Source of the DNA: Homalodisca vitripennis
Lineage: Eukaryota > Arthropoda > Insecta > Hemiptera > Cicadellidae
Assembly (NCBI RefSeq): GCF_021130785.1
Contig: NW_025776248.1
Coordinates: forward strand, 1-64,000
Reading direction: 5' to 3'
Length of the DNA stretch: 64,000 bases
A program made the translations under genes and the position numbers. The notes under the pieces are model-generated. The model ran no database searches. It was not told where the DNA came from and saw nothing but the letters and a program-made list of their open reading frames with translations. Positions 41,217 to 55,588 of this stretch are shown here, piece by piece (within the stretch, counting starts at the first letter, position 1; every line of letters starts with the position of its first letter).

Positions 41217-43100
41217 AAGAATATTGCCTGTACAGCTATATAGGAATCAATCTTTATAAAAGTGCTGTTATAAATAAACCGACCAATATTTATTTAGATT
41301 AATAATAGCATATAATTTATATAACATAAAGTGTATTATCTACTATATGTAACCCACAGTTCTAATTTTATTATCTTCTGAATAAGAAAAAATGAAAAAA
41401 AAACCATTTTTGTAACAGCAATGTATACATGGAGATAAGTATAATAAATATAATTCACTTATTGCACTTAACTTACATATCGGAAATAAACTTTTATAAA
41501 TAAGTTATTAATGCCCATGATAATAATTTTTATCAATAATTAAATAACTTTAAGATCGTGTTTAAATAAATATATTACAAATATGTTTCTTTGATCAATT
41601 AAATTAGTGATATTGAATTGAAATTTTCAAAGCCTAGCTTAGAAAAATAATTAAAAACGTCTTATATTAAAAATAAATTGCTTGGATTAAAATCACCTTT
41701 ATTCACTAGTTTCAAAATTATATAAACATCCAATAAAAATAATCTGAGTCAAATTTATACTGTGGTTTGGAAAACGATTTTTCTCTGCGATGTTTCACTC
41801 AAGGCTAATGGAACTGTAAACAAATGTAAACAAATTATGTATACATTTCGTAACTTTTTCTAAACAATATTACACTTCATACTAAAATAATTTGTTATAC
41901 TTATTATAATCCTTAAAATATTTAACCTCTTCATAATTTGCGAGGTTTCACTTATAGCTTATCGACCTGAAGTAAGGAAACAACTCAAAATAGGGATTAT
42001 TGAAGTAACAATGTAGGTTAGTTCGTGGGTTAAATGTCACTTCGCATTAAGTTAATACCAAAAATCACCAATACCAATACTCCTGCGGGCAGCGTTGCCT
42101 CTAACGTTTACCATAGAGTAATGAATTTGGCTGAGATGAACTAAATCAAAGAATATACTTGACGATACCAAGGCAATAGCAACAGTTTCTGACTCTTTGA
42201 TTGGTAATTTAGACAATTTAAAATAGAAAACTATATTTTGTTTCCTTCGCCACCAATGGCTATTTTGCGTTTATTCATTATCTTGTGGCTGTGGAACGAA
42301 CCAATTAGTTTATTTCAAACTTAACTAAATCGAACGTTTTACCCCCTGATCCCGTATCCTGAGCTCTGATGTCAGAATTTTCCTGACATTTCAGAGGAGT
42401 CAGCTGATGATTTTCTTACCCTTCTTTCATCAGTAAAACTGATTTTAACAACCATATCAACCATATTAAGATTAAATTTGCAAAGCAGTTGTTAACAGAT
42501 TCAACTTTTGCTAATGCATTAACGTTATTGTTGCTGAATTTCAATGAAACACTGAAAAATCATTACGCAGAATTAAAAACTCAAATGTTGGGTAATCTCT
42601 ATCAACAATGCTGTAGTCACAACACAGGGTTCAAAACGCATATTCTCCATCAATACATGTATTGAAACTGGAGTAATTTACTGCTATTCAGTTCCAATGA
42701 ATACTCTGAGAACAAAAAGTAACCTTAAAGATCGTGTCGGGATTCCGGTGTCAGGATTCAGGTCACTGAATTCACTCCGACGAGATGTCTTCAAAACTTT
42801 TGTAAAATTGTGCGTTGTCGGTAAAAATATTATTCATTATTGAAATGAAATTTATTACGTTTTCATATAAGATCGAATCTCAGTTAGTAACAGTATAGTG
42901 GAGGCAACCTGTTTTAAGAAATATTTATTCAGGTATGTGTAAGAAATTTTATGCCTTCTCAAGTTTAAGTAAATACTGAAGACAAATACAGTAAATTATT
43001 GCCGTTAATTTAATTATTTAATTAGTACTGGATGAATTTATGTTAAAATAAAAAATTTCCCTATGTTTAAGTGCTCACATAACAATTTTAAATACATATT

Positions 43101-43685
43101 TTTGTAAAAGCTCTATGACCTTATCCTATTGATAAAGACTGCAATATATATTTTTAATTAGTTGTCCAAAAGCACACTCCTAATATTTGTATTTTTTTTT
43201 ATTGCTAGTAATAAATGCAGAAAATCCTGATACGTGACATTTTTACGTTATGTGTTGTTTGTAAATGTTTAAGTACTCACATAACAATTTTAAATACATA
43301 TTTGAAAATTAGAAAAATTTGTATAATCTTGTCTTGTTGAGGACATATCTAATATATTTTTTTTAAGTTATTAATACACAAAATACCTTATATGTGAACG
43401 TTGTACGTTAGGTGGTGTTTTAAAATCAATAAAATTGAGTTAGAAGGATGACAGTTCGATGTTGATGTCTGAGTCATGGTTGTTCTGTAAAGTTACAATA
43501 CATTGTCTGACGGTGACCGCACTGATTGAGAGTCAAATATTCATTCTCATCTAACAGAAATGTCTGTGCTTCTCTACAGTAACGTCAGACAAAAGCTCTC
43601 AAAGACATTAAGTATTCATGAACCAGACAAGGATGAATACGTAGTTAAAGTTTGACCCATTTACTGTCGGATCGTTTTGCACTTT
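43101..43685 (+). repeat. 585-bp block with module E core, absent from unit 1
   Basis: The left part contains a second copy of GTTTAAG.ACTCACATAACA (43,266) that also lies just outside the block (43,065), so it is partly an internal duplication. The right part (43,455-43,685) is a copy of the exon-like core at 3,304 and 9,306: TTACAATACATTGTCTGACG, CAAATATTCATTCTC, AAGTATTCATGAACCAGACA. It keeps an AG at the left but has AAGGATGAAT where the others have AAGGGTGAAT, so the donor-like GT is lost. TTTGTA occurs at both block edges (43,101 and 43,683). Confidence 0.85.
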
Positions 43686-43791
43686 GTACTCCATAATCCA
43701 AAACGCGTTAGTCCATAGTTTTTGTTCAGTTAATTCCAGTTGCGAACATTATTTGTATATATATATATAATAGTGATAATAAATAAAAATT

Positions 43792-43825
<34 letters not shown>

Positions 43826-44764
43826 AACAAAAATGGCTTATTTTTTCATAAAAATATGTCTGCTGTAAATTACTTAATGTTACCCAAGCTATTCAAGTAT
43901 AAAAACGTACAACCATTAATAATGGGTTTATTATATTTTTTCTCCACTACTGTGTCTTTTACATGTAAAACACCGCACTCTTGGACGCACACATACAATT
44001 AGTGAGACAAACCACAAGAATTGCAATAATTTTCTCTCTAGAGGTACACTTCTGGCTGTATTTCACCTGCAAGTAGAACGTAGACTGTTTGAAACAGTAA
44101 CATGATTTAAATCAGTATTAAAAACTGGAGTCCGGGAAGGGCGAACCACTAACCACAAATGTCTAGAGTTGCGGTAAAGGTTTGATACGAGGAGATAAGT
44201 CTAGTTTACTGCGCATAATGATTAGTGAAATGGGATCGCTGCAAGAAGCGACCTCAACATTCAATATAATATATTCTGCATGTACTGTCCATCAAAACGT
44301 AGTAAAGAAATAAATCAATTGATAACTGTGATCAGTTTATTGTCATAACTGAGCCAAAAACTATTTTGAACAATTTATAAAATGTTCTTACACTTCAAGT
44401 AATTTTAGAGCAATAAAATGAATCAATCATAATAAGAACGGCTTTAAATCCTCGCAGAAACAATTAAAAAGACGATGGTTGTTAAAGTAATAAAGAAAGG
44501 TTCTCAGTAAAGTAATCCAATTAGATGAAAAGAGGTCCATCTGCGTTTCAATCATGGCGAATGTAAAGCTATTTGCTCCTTCAAAAACTGAGATATCTTA
44601 TACCTAATTTATATAATTTTCTTTTTCATCTTATGATTTCATTCAATTTTTTGAGGTAGTAAAAAATAAAAAAAATTTAATTCGTCAACTATTTTACTTT
44701 CTACTCGTTTATTTGTAAAATCCAATTAATTTTCAAAATAAAATTGAATTCGTATTATATTTGT

Positions 44765-45116
44765 TTAACTCACTGGAATATCATCAGCATACTGCACATT
44801 TCTTCCGTTTGCAATGATGATTCTGTCATTGACATAGACAAGGAAAAGAAAAGGACTAAGATAGGTTCCTTGAGAGACTCCATAGCTAATTTTAATTTAA
44901 TTACAAATTTTAAATTGATTTAACATGAGATCTATGACTTAAAAATGAAATAAAATATAAGCAATGTATGCCTGGAATGCTGTGGAAGAGAGACTCTAGT
45001 TTATGAAGCAGGGTGGGATGAATAAAATCGTACTTGTACTCTGTCTCATGTTTTTCTATGCGATAAATTAACACTTTTTCAAGCTTCGTCCACCTCATGA
45101 TGAATATTGCAATCAA
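44765..45116 (-). pseudogene. reverse-transcriptase fragment, unit 2
   Basis: Same two-frame structure as in unit 1, with an identical first peptide. Confidence 0.8.
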
Positions 45117-46312
45117 AAGAATATTGCCTGTACAGCTATATAGGAATCAATCTTTATAAAAGTGCTGTTATAAATAAACCGACCAATATTTATTTAGATT
45201 AATAATAGCATATAATTTATATAACATAAAGTGTATTATCTACTATATGTAACCCACAGTTCTAATTTTATTATCTTCTGAATAAGAAAAAATGAAAAAA
45301 AACCATTTTTGTAACAGCAATGTATACATGGAGATAAGTATAATAAATATAATTCACTTATTGCACTTAACTTACATATCGGAAATAAACTTTTATAAAT
45401 AAGTTATTAATGCCCATGATAATAATTTTTATCAATAATTAAATAACTTTAAGATCGTGTTTAAATAAATATATTACAAATATGTTTCTTTGATCAATTA
45501 AATTAGTGATATTGAATTGAAATTTTCAAAGCCTAGCTTAGAAAAATAATTAAAAACGTCTTATATTAAAAATAAATTGCTTGGATTAAAATCACCTTTA
45601 TTCACTAGTTTCAAAATTATATAAACATCCAATAAAAATAATCTGAGTCAAATTTATACTGTGGTTTGGAAAACGATTTTTCTCTGCGATGTTTCACTCC
45701 AGGCTAATGGAACTGTAAACAAATGTAAACAAATTATGTATACATTTCGTAACTTTTTCTAAACAATATTACACTTCATACTAAAATAATTTGTTATACT
45801 TATTATAATCCTTAAAATATTTAACCTCTTCATAATTTGCGAGGTTTCACTTATAGCTTATCGACCTGAAGTAAGGAAACAACTCAAAATAGGGATTATT
45901 GAAGTAACAATGTAGGTTAGTTCGTGGGTTAAATGTCACTTCGCATTAAGTTAATACCAAAAATCACCAATACCAATACTCCTGCGGGCAGCGTTGCCTC
46001 TAACGTTTACCATAGAGTAATGAATTTGGCTGAGATGAACTAAATCAAAGAATATACTTGACGATACCAAGGCAATAGCAACAGTTTCTGACTCTTTGAT
46101 TGGTAATTTAGACAATTTAAAATAGAAAACTATATTTTGTTTCCTTCGCCACCAATGGCTATTTTGCGTTTATTCATTATCTTGTGGCTGTGGAACGAAC
46201 CAATTAGTTTATTTCACACCTAACTAAATCGAACGTTTTACCCCCTGATCCCGTATCCTGAGCTCTGATGTCAGAATTTTCCTGACATTTCAGAGGAGTC
46301 AGCTGATGATGT

Positions 46313-47713
46313 TCTTACCCTTCTTTCATCAGTAAAACTGATTTTAACAACCATATCAACCATATTAAGATTAAATTTGCAAAGCAGTTGTTAACAGATT
46401 CAACTTTTGCTAATGCATTAACGTTATTGTTGCTGAATTTCAATGAAACACTGAAAAATCATTACGCAGAATTAAAAACTCAAATGTTGGGTAATCTCTA
46501 TCAACAATGCTGTAGTCACAACACAGGGTTCAAAACGCATATTCTCCATCAATACATGTATTGAAACTGGAGTAATTTACTGCTATTCAGTTCCAATGAA
46601 TACTCTGAGAACAAAAAGTAACCTTAAAGATCGTGTCGGGATTCCGGTGTCAGGATTCAGGTCACTGAATTCACTCCGACGAGATGTCTTCAAAACTTTT
46701 GTAAAATTGTGCGTTGTCGGTAAAAATATTATTCATTATTGAAATGAAATTTATTACGTTTTCATATAAGATCGAATCTCAGTTAGTAACAGTATAGTGG
46801 AGGCAACCTGTTTTAAGAAATATTTATTCAGGTATGTGTAAGAAATTTTATGCCTTCTCAAGTTTAAGTAAATACTGAAGACAAATACAGTAAATTATTG
46901 CCGTTAATTTAATTATTTAATTAGTACTGGATGAATTTATGTTAAAATAAAAAATTTCCCTATGTTTAAGTGCTCACATAACAATTTTAAATACATATTT
47001 GAAAAAGTTCTATGACCTTATCCTATTGATAAAGACTGCAATATATATTTTTAATTAGTTGTCCAAAAGCACACTCCTAATATTTGTATTTTTTTTTTAT
47101 TGCTAGTAATAAATGCAGAAAATCCTGATACGTGACATTTTTACGTTATGTGTTGTTTGTAAATGTTTAAGTACTCACATAACAATTTTAAATACATATT
47201 TGAAAATTAGAAAAATTTCTATAATCTTGTCTTGTTGAGGACATATCTAATATATTTTTTTTAAGTTATTAATACACAAAATACCTTATATGTGAACGTT
47301 GTACGTTAGGTGGTGTTTTAAAATCAATAAAATTGAGTTAGAAGGATGACAGATCGATGTTGATGTCTGAGTCATGGTTGTTCTGTAAAGTTACAATACA
47401 TTGTCTGACGGTGACCGCACTGATTGAGAGTCAAATATTCATTCTCATCTAACAGAAATGTCTGTGCTTCTCTACAGTAACGTCAGACAAAAGCTCTCAA
47501 AGACATTAAGTATTCATGAACCAGACAAGGATGAATACGTAGTTAAAGTTTGACCCATTTACTGTCGGATCGTTTTGCACTTTGTACTCCATAATCCAAA
47601 ACGCGTTAGTCCATAGTTTTTGTTCAGTTAATTCCAGTTGCGAACATTATTTGTATATATATATATAATAGTGATAATAAATAAAAATTGGTATATATAT
47701 ATATATATATATA

Positions 47714-47744
<31 letters not shown>

Positions 47745-50238
47745 CCAACAAAAATGGCTTATTTTTGCATAAAAATATGTCTGCTGTAAATTACTTAATG
47801 TTACCCAAGCTATTCAAGTATAAAAACGTACAACCATTAATAATGGGTTTATTATATTTTTTCTCCACTACTGTGTCTTTTACATGTAAGACACCGCACT
47901 CTTGGACGCACACATACAATTAGTGAGACAAACCACAAGAATTGCAATAATTTTCTCTCTAGAGGTACACTTCTGGCTGTATTTCACCTGCAAGTAGAAC
48001 GTAGACTGTTTGAAACAGTAACATGATTTAAATCAGTATTAAAAACTGGAGTCCGGGAAGGGCGAACCACTAACCACAAATGTCTAGAGTTGCGGTAAAG
48101 GTTTGATACGAGGAGATAAGTCTAGTTTACTGCGCATAATGATTAGTGAAATGGGATCGCTGCAAGAAGCGACCTCAACATTCAATATAATATATTCTGC
48201 ATGTACTGTCCATCAAAACGTAGTAAAGAAATAAATCAATTGATAACTGTGATCAGTTTATTGTCATAACTGAGCCAAAAACTATTTTAAACAATTTATA
48301 AAATGTTCTTACACTTCAAGTAATTTTAGAGCAATAAAATGAATCAATCATAATAAGAACGGCTTTAAATCCTCGCAGAAACAATTAAAAAGACGATGGT
48401 TGTTAAAGTAATAAAGAAAGGTTCTCAGTAAAGTAATCCAATTAGATGAAAAGAGGTCCATCTGCGTTTCAATCATGGCGAATGTAAAGCTATTTGCTCC
48501 TTCAAAAACTGAGATATCTTATACCTAATTTATATAATTTTCTTTTTCATCTTATGATTTCATTCAATTTTTTGAGGTAGTAAAAAATAAAAAAAATTTA
48601 ATTCGTCAACTATTTTACTTTCTACTCGTTTATTTGTAAAATCCAATTAATTTTCAAAATAAAATTGAATTCGTATTATATTTGTTTAACTCACTGGAAT
48701 ATCATCAGCATACTGCACATTTCTTCCGTTTGCAATGATGATTCTGTCATTGACATAGACAAGGAAAAGAAAAGGACTAAGATAGGTTCCTTGAGAGACT
48801 CCATAGCTAATTTTAATTTAATTACAAATTTTAAATTGATTTAACATGAGATCTATGACTTAAAAATGAAATAAAATATAAGCAATGTATGCCTGGAATG
48901 CTGTGGAAGAGAGACTCTAGTTTATGAAGCAGGGTGGGATGAATAAAATCGTACTTGTACTCTGTCTCATGTTTTTCTATGCGAGAAATTAACACTTTTT
49001 CAAGCTTCGTCCACCTCATGATGAATATTGCAATCAAAAGAATATTGCCTGTACAGCTATATAGGAATCAATCTTTATAAAAGTGCTGTTATAAATAAAC
49101 CGACCAATATTTATTTAGATTAATAATAGCATATAATTTATATAACATAAAGTGTATTATCTACTATATGTAACCCACAGTTCTAATTTTATTATCTTCT
49201 GAATAAGAAAAAATGAAAAAAAAAACCATTTTTGTAACAGCAATGTATACATGGAGATAAGTATAATAAATATAATTCATTTATTGCACTTAACTTACAT
49301 ATCGGAAATAAACTTTTATAAATAAGTTATTAATGCCCATGATAATAATTTTTTATCAATAATTAAATAACTTTAAGATCGTGTTTAAATAAATATATTA
49401 CAAATATGTTTCTTTGATCAATTAAATTAGTGATATTGAATTGAAATTTTCAAAGCCTAGCTTAGAAAAATAATTAAAAACGTCTTATATTAAAAATAAA
49501 TTGCTTGGATTAAAATCACCTTTATTCACTAGTTTCAAAATTATATAAACATCCAATAAAAATAATCTGAGTCAAATTTATACTGTGGTTTGGAAAACGA
49601 TTTTTCTCTGCGATGTTTCACTCCAGGCTAATGGAACTGTAAACAAATGTAAACAAATTATGTATACATTTCGTAACTTTTTCTAAACAATATTACACTT
49701 CATACTAAAATAATTTGTTATACTTATTATAATCCTTAAAATATTTAACCTCTTCATAATTTGCGAGGTTTCACTTATAGCTTATCGACCTGAAGTAAGG
49801 AAACAACTCAAAATAGGGATTATTGAAGTAACAATGTAGGTTAGTTCGTGGGTTAAATGTCACTTCGCATTAAGTTAATACCAAAAATCACCAATACCAA
49901 TACTCCTGCGGGCAGCGTTGCCTCTAACGTTTACCATAGAGTAATGAATTTGGCTGAGATGAACTAAATCAAAGAATATACTTGACGATACCAAGGCAAT
50001 AGCAACAGTTTCTGACTCTTTGATTGGTAATTTAGACAATTTAAAATAGAAAAACTATATTTTGTTTCCTTCGCCACCAATGGCTATTTTGCGTTTATTC
50101 ATTATCTTGTGGCTGTGGAACGAACCAATTAGTTTATTTCAAACTTAACTAAATCGAACGTTTTACCCCCCTGATCCCGTATCCTGAGCTCTGATGTCAG
50201 AATTTTCCTGACATTTCAGAGGAGTCAGCTGATGATTT
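46313..50238 (+). repeat. array unit 3 (3,926 bp)
   Basis: Shares with unit 5 a T at 49,280 (AATTCATTTATTG). Its TA tract (47,692-47,744) is interrupted by AATTAATA. Exon-like core at about 47,352-47,582. Confidence 0.97.
48686..49037 (-). pseudogene. reverse-transcriptase fragment, unit 3
   Basis: As in unit 1, with one substitution (ISRIEK for IYRIEK) that is also in units 4-6. Confidence 0.8.
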
Positions 50239-51614
50239 TCTTACCCTTCTTTCATCAGTAAAACTGATTTTAACAACCATATCAACCATATTAAGATTAA
50301 ATTTGCAAAGCAGTTGTTAACAGATTCAACTTTTGCTAATGCATTAACGTTATTGTTGCTGAATTTCAATGAAACACTGAAAAATCATTACGCAGAATTA
50401 AAAACTCAAATGTTGGGTAATCTCTATCAACAATGCTGTAGTCACAACACAGGGTTCAAAACGCATATTCTCCATCAATACATGTATTGAAACTGGAGTA
50501 ATTTACTGCTATTCAGTTCCAATGAATACTCTGAGAACAAAAAGTAACCTTAAAGATCGTGTCGGGATTCCGGTGTCAGGATTCAGGTCACTGAATTCAC
50601 TCCGACGAGATGTCTTCAAAACTTTTGTAAAATTGTGCGTTGTCGGTAAAAATATTATTCATTATTGAAATGAAATTTATTACGTTTTCATATAAGATCG
50701 AATCTCAGTTAGTAACAGTATAGTGGAGGCAACCTGTTTTAAGAAATATTTATTCAGGTATGTGTAAGAAATTTTATGCCTTCTCAAGTTTAAGTAAATA
50801 CTGAAGACAAATACAGTAAATTATTGCCGTTAATTTAATTATTTAATTAGTACTGGATGAATTTATGTTAAAATAAAAAATTTCCCTATGTTTAAGTGCT
50901 CACATAACAATTTTAAATACATATTTGAAAAAGTTCTATGACCTTATCCTATTGATAAAGACTGCAATATATATTTTTAATTAGTTGTCCAAAAGCACAC
51001 TCCTAATATTTGTATTTTTTTTTATTGCTAGTAATAAATGCAGAAAATCCTGATACGTGACATTTTTACGTTATGTGTTGTTTGTAAATGTTTAAGTACT
51101 CACATAACAATTTTAAATACATATTTGAAAATTAGAAAAATTTCTATAATCTTGTCTTGTTGAGGACATATCTAATATATTTTTTTTAAGTTATTAATAC
51201 ACAAAATACCTTATATGTGAACGTTGTACGTTAGGTGGTGTTTTAAAATCAATAAAATTGAGTTAGAAGGATGACAGATCGATGTTGATGTCTGAGTCAT
51301 GGTTGTTCTGTAAAGTTACAATACATTGTCTGACGGTGACCGCACTGATTGAGAGTCAAATATTCATTCTCATCTAACAGAAATGTCTGTGCTTCTCTAC
51401 AGTAACGTCAGACAAAAGCTCTCAAAGACATTAAGTATTCATGAACCAGACAAGGATGAATACGTAGTTAAAGTTTGACCCATTTACTGTCGGATCGTTT
51501 TGCACTTTGTACTCCATAATCCAAAACGCGTTAGTCCATAGTTTTTGTTCAGTTAATTCCAGTTGCGAACATTATTTGTATATATATATATAATAGTGAT
51601 AATAAATAAAAATT

Positions 51615-51650
<36 letters not shown>

Positions 51651-54137
51651 AACAAAAATGGCTTATTTTTGCATAAAAATATGTCTGCTGTAAATTACTT
51701 AATGTTACCCAAGCTATTCAAGTATAAAAACGTACAACCATTAATAATGGGTTTATTATATTTTTTCTCCACTACTGTGTCTTTTACATGTAAGACACCG
51801 CACTCTTGGACGCACACATACAATTAGTGAGACAAACCACAAGAATTGCAATAATTTTCTCTCTAGAGGTACACTTCTAGCTGTATTTCACCTGCAAGTA
51901 GAACGTAGACTGTTTGAAACAGTAACATGATTTAAATCAGTATTAAAAACTGGAGTCCGGGAAGGGCGAACCACTAACCACAAATGTCTAGAGTTGCGGT
52001 AAAGGTTTGATACGAGGAGATAAGTCTAGTTTACTGCGCATAATGATTAGTGAAATGGGATCGCTGCAAGAAGCGACCTCAACATTCAATATAATATATT
52101 CTGCATTTACTGTCCATCAAAACGTAGTAAAGAAATAAATCAATTGATAACTGTGATCAGTTTATTGTCATAACTGAGCCAAAAACTATTTTGAACAATT
52201 TATAAAATGTTCTTACACTTCAAGTAATTTTAGAGCAATAAAATGAATCAATCATAATAAGAACGGCTTTAAATCCTCGCAGAAACAATTAAAAAGACGA
52301 TGGTTGTTAAAGTAATAAAGAAAGGTTCTCAGTAAAGTAATCCAATTAGATGAAAAGAGGTCCATCTGCGTTTCAATCATGGCGAATGTAAAGCTATTTG
52401 CTCCTTCAAAAACTGAGATATCTTATACCTAATTTATATAATTTTCTTTTTCATCTTATGATTTCATTCAATTTTTTGAGGTAGTAAAAAATAAAAAAAA
52501 TTTAATTCGTCAACTATTTTACTTTCTACTCGTTTATTTGTAAAATCAATTAATTTTCAAAATAAAATTGAATTCGTATTATATTTGTTTAACTCACTGG
52601 AATATCATCAGCATACTGCACATTTCTTCCGTTTGCAATGATGATTCTGTCATTGACATAGACAAGGAAAAGAAAAGGACTAAGATAGGTTCCTTGAGAG
52701 ACTCCATAGCTAATTTTAATTTAATTACAAATTTTAAATTGATTTAACATGAGATCTATGACTTAAAAATGAAATAAAATATAAGCAATGTATGCCTGGA
52801 ATGCTGTGGAAGAGAGACTCTAGTTTATGAAGCAGGGTGGGATGAATAAAATCGTACTTGTACTCTGTCTCATGTTTTTCTATGCGAGAAATTAACACTT
52901 TTTCAAGCTTCGTCCACCTCATGATGAATATTGCAATCAAAAGAATATTGCCTGTACAGCTATATAGGAATCAATCTTTATAAAAGTGCTGTTATAAATA
53001 AACCGACCAATATTTATTTAGATTAATAATAGCATATAATTTATATAACATAAAGTGTATTATCTACTATATGTAACCCACAGTTCTAATTTTATTATCT
53101 TCTGAATAAGAAAAAATGAAAAAAAAACCATTTTTGTAACAGCAATGTATACATGGAGATAAGTATAATAAATATAATTCACTTATTGCACTTAACTTAC
53201 ATATCGGAAATAAACTTTTATAAATAAGTTATTAATGCCCATGATAATAATTTTTATCAATAATTAAATAACTTTAAGATCGTGTTTAAATAAATATATT
53301 ACAAATATGTTTCTTTGATCAATTAAATTAGTGATATTGAATTGAAATTTTCAAAGCCTAGCTTAGAAAAATAATTAAAAACGTCTTATATTAAAAATAA
53401 ATTGCTTGGATTAAAATCACCTTTATTCACTAGTTTCAAAATTATATAAACATCCAATAAAAATAATCTGAGTCAAATTTATACTGTGGTTTGGAAAACG
53501 ATTTTTCTCTGCGATGTTTCACTCCAGGCTAATGGAACTGTAAACAAATGTAAACAAATTATGTATACATTTCGTAACTTTTTCTAAACAATATTACACT
53601 TCATACTAAAATAATTTGTTATACTTATTATAATCCTTAAAATATTTAACCTCTTCATAATTTGCGAGGTTTCACTTATAGCTTATCGACCTGAAGTAAG
53701 GAAACAACTCAAAATAGGGATTATTGAAGTAACAATGTAGGTTAGTTCGTGGGTTAAATGTCACTTCGCATTAAGTTAATACCAAAAATCACCAATACCA
53801 ATACTCCTGCGGGCAGCGTTGCCTCTAACGTTTACCATAGAGTAATGAATTTGGCTGAGATGAACTAAATCAAAGAATATACTTGACGATACCAAGGCAA
53901 TAGCAACAGTTTCTGACTCTTTGATTGGTAATTTAGACAATTTAAAATAGAAAACTATATTTTGTTTCCTTCGCCACCAATGGCTATTTTGCGTTTATTC
54001 ATTATCTTGTGGCTGTGGAACGAACCAATTAGTTTATTTCAAACTTAACTAAATCGAACGTTTTACCCCCTGATCCCGTATCCTGAGCTCTGATGTCAGA
54101 ATTTTCCTGACATTTCAGAGGAGTCAGCTGATGATTT
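50239..54137 (+). repeat. array unit 4 (3,899 bp)
   Basis: Shares with unit 6 a T at 52,107 (GCATTTACTG) and loss of one C in AAATCAATTAATTTTC. (TA)n tract 51,617-51,648. Confidence 0.97.
52589..52940 (-). pseudogene. reverse-transcriptase fragment, unit 4
   Basis: Same as unit 3. Confidence 0.8.
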
Positions 54138-55512
54138 TCTTACCCTTCTTTCATCAGTAAAACTGATTTTAACAACCATATCAACCATATTAAGATTAAA
54201 TTTGCAAAGCAGTTGTTAACAGATTCAACTTTTGCTAATGCATTAACGTTATTGTTGCTGAATTTCAATGAAACACTGAAAAAATCATTACGCAGAATTA
54301 AAAACTCAAATGTTGGGTAATCTCTATCAACAATGCTGTAGTCACAACACAGGGTTCAAAACGCATATTCTCCATCAATACATGTATTGAAACTGGAGTA
54401 ATTTACTGCTATTCAGTTCCAATGAATACTCTGAGAACAAAAAGTAACCTTAAAGATCGTGTCGGGATTCCGGTGTCAGGATTCAGGTCACTGAATTCAC
54501 TCCGACGAGATGTCTTCAAAACTTTTGTAAAATTGTGCGTTGTCGGTAAAAATATTATTCATTATTGAAATGAAATTTATTACGTTTTCATATAAGATCG
54601 AATCTCAGTTAGTAACAGTATAGTGGAGGCAACCTGTTTTAAGAAATATTTATTCAGGTATGTGTAAGAAATTTTATGCCTTCTCAAGTTTAAGTAAATA
54701 CTGAAGACAAATACAGTAAATTATTGCCGTTAATTTAATTATTTAATTAGTACTGGATGAATTTATGTTAAAATAAAAAATTTCCCTATGTTTAAGTGCT
54801 CACATAACAATTTTAAATACATATTTGAAAAAGTTCTATGACCTTATCCTATTGATAAAGACTGCAATATATATTTTTAATTAGTTGTCCAAAAGCACAC
54901 TCCTAATATTTGTATTTTTTTTTATTGCTAGTAATAAATGCAGAAAATCCTGATACGTGACATTTTTACGTTATGTGTTGTTTGTAAATGTTTAAGTACT
55001 CACATAACAATTTTAAATACATATTTGAAAATTAGAAAAATTTCTATAATCTTGTCTTGTTGAGGACATATCTAATATATTTTTTTTAAGTTATTAATAC
55101 ACAAAATACCTTATATGTGAACGTTGTACGTTAGGTGGTGTTTTAAAATCAATAAAATTGAGTTAGAAGGATGACAGATCGATGTTGATGTCTGAGTCAT
55201 GGTTGTTCTGTAAAGTTACAATACATTGTCTGACGGTGACCGCACTGATTGAGAGTCAAATATTCATTCTCATCTAACAGAAATGTCTGTGCTTCTCTAC
55301 AGTAACGTCAGACAAAAGCTCTCAAAGACATTAAGTATTCATGAACCAGACAAGGATGAATACGTAGTTAAAGTTTGACCCATTTACTGTCGGATCGTTT
55401 TGCACTTTGTACTCCATAATCCAAAACGCGTTAGTCCATAGTTTTTGTTCAGTTAATTCCAGTTGCGAACATTATTTGTATATATATATAATAGTGATAA
55501 TAAATAAAAATT

Positions 55513-55588
<76 letters not shown>

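Larger units (their letters stand above)
39091..42413 (+). repeat. array unit 1 (3,323 bp, lacks 585-bp block)
   Basis: I set unit starts at TCTTACCCTTCTTTCATCAG. This unit is collinear with the others except that it passes directly from ACATATT (to 39,777) to GTACTCC (from 39,778), where units 2-7 have a further block (585 bp in unit 2, 43,101-43,685). Palindromic (TA)n tract at 39,900-39,923 (24 bp). Near its right end is a faint match to family G (TTTGGCTGAG, CCAAGGCAATAGCA; about 42,090-42,190). Confidence 0.95.
42414..46312 (+). repeat. array unit 2 (3,899 bp)
   Basis: First unit with the 585-bp block (43,101-43,685). Near-identical to unit 1 elsewhere, and shares with it variants not seen in later units (TTTTTCATAAAA after the TA tract, Y instead of S in the RT fragment). 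It has private changes near its end (TTTCACACCTAAC). (TA)n tract 43,794-43,823. Confidence 0.97.
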
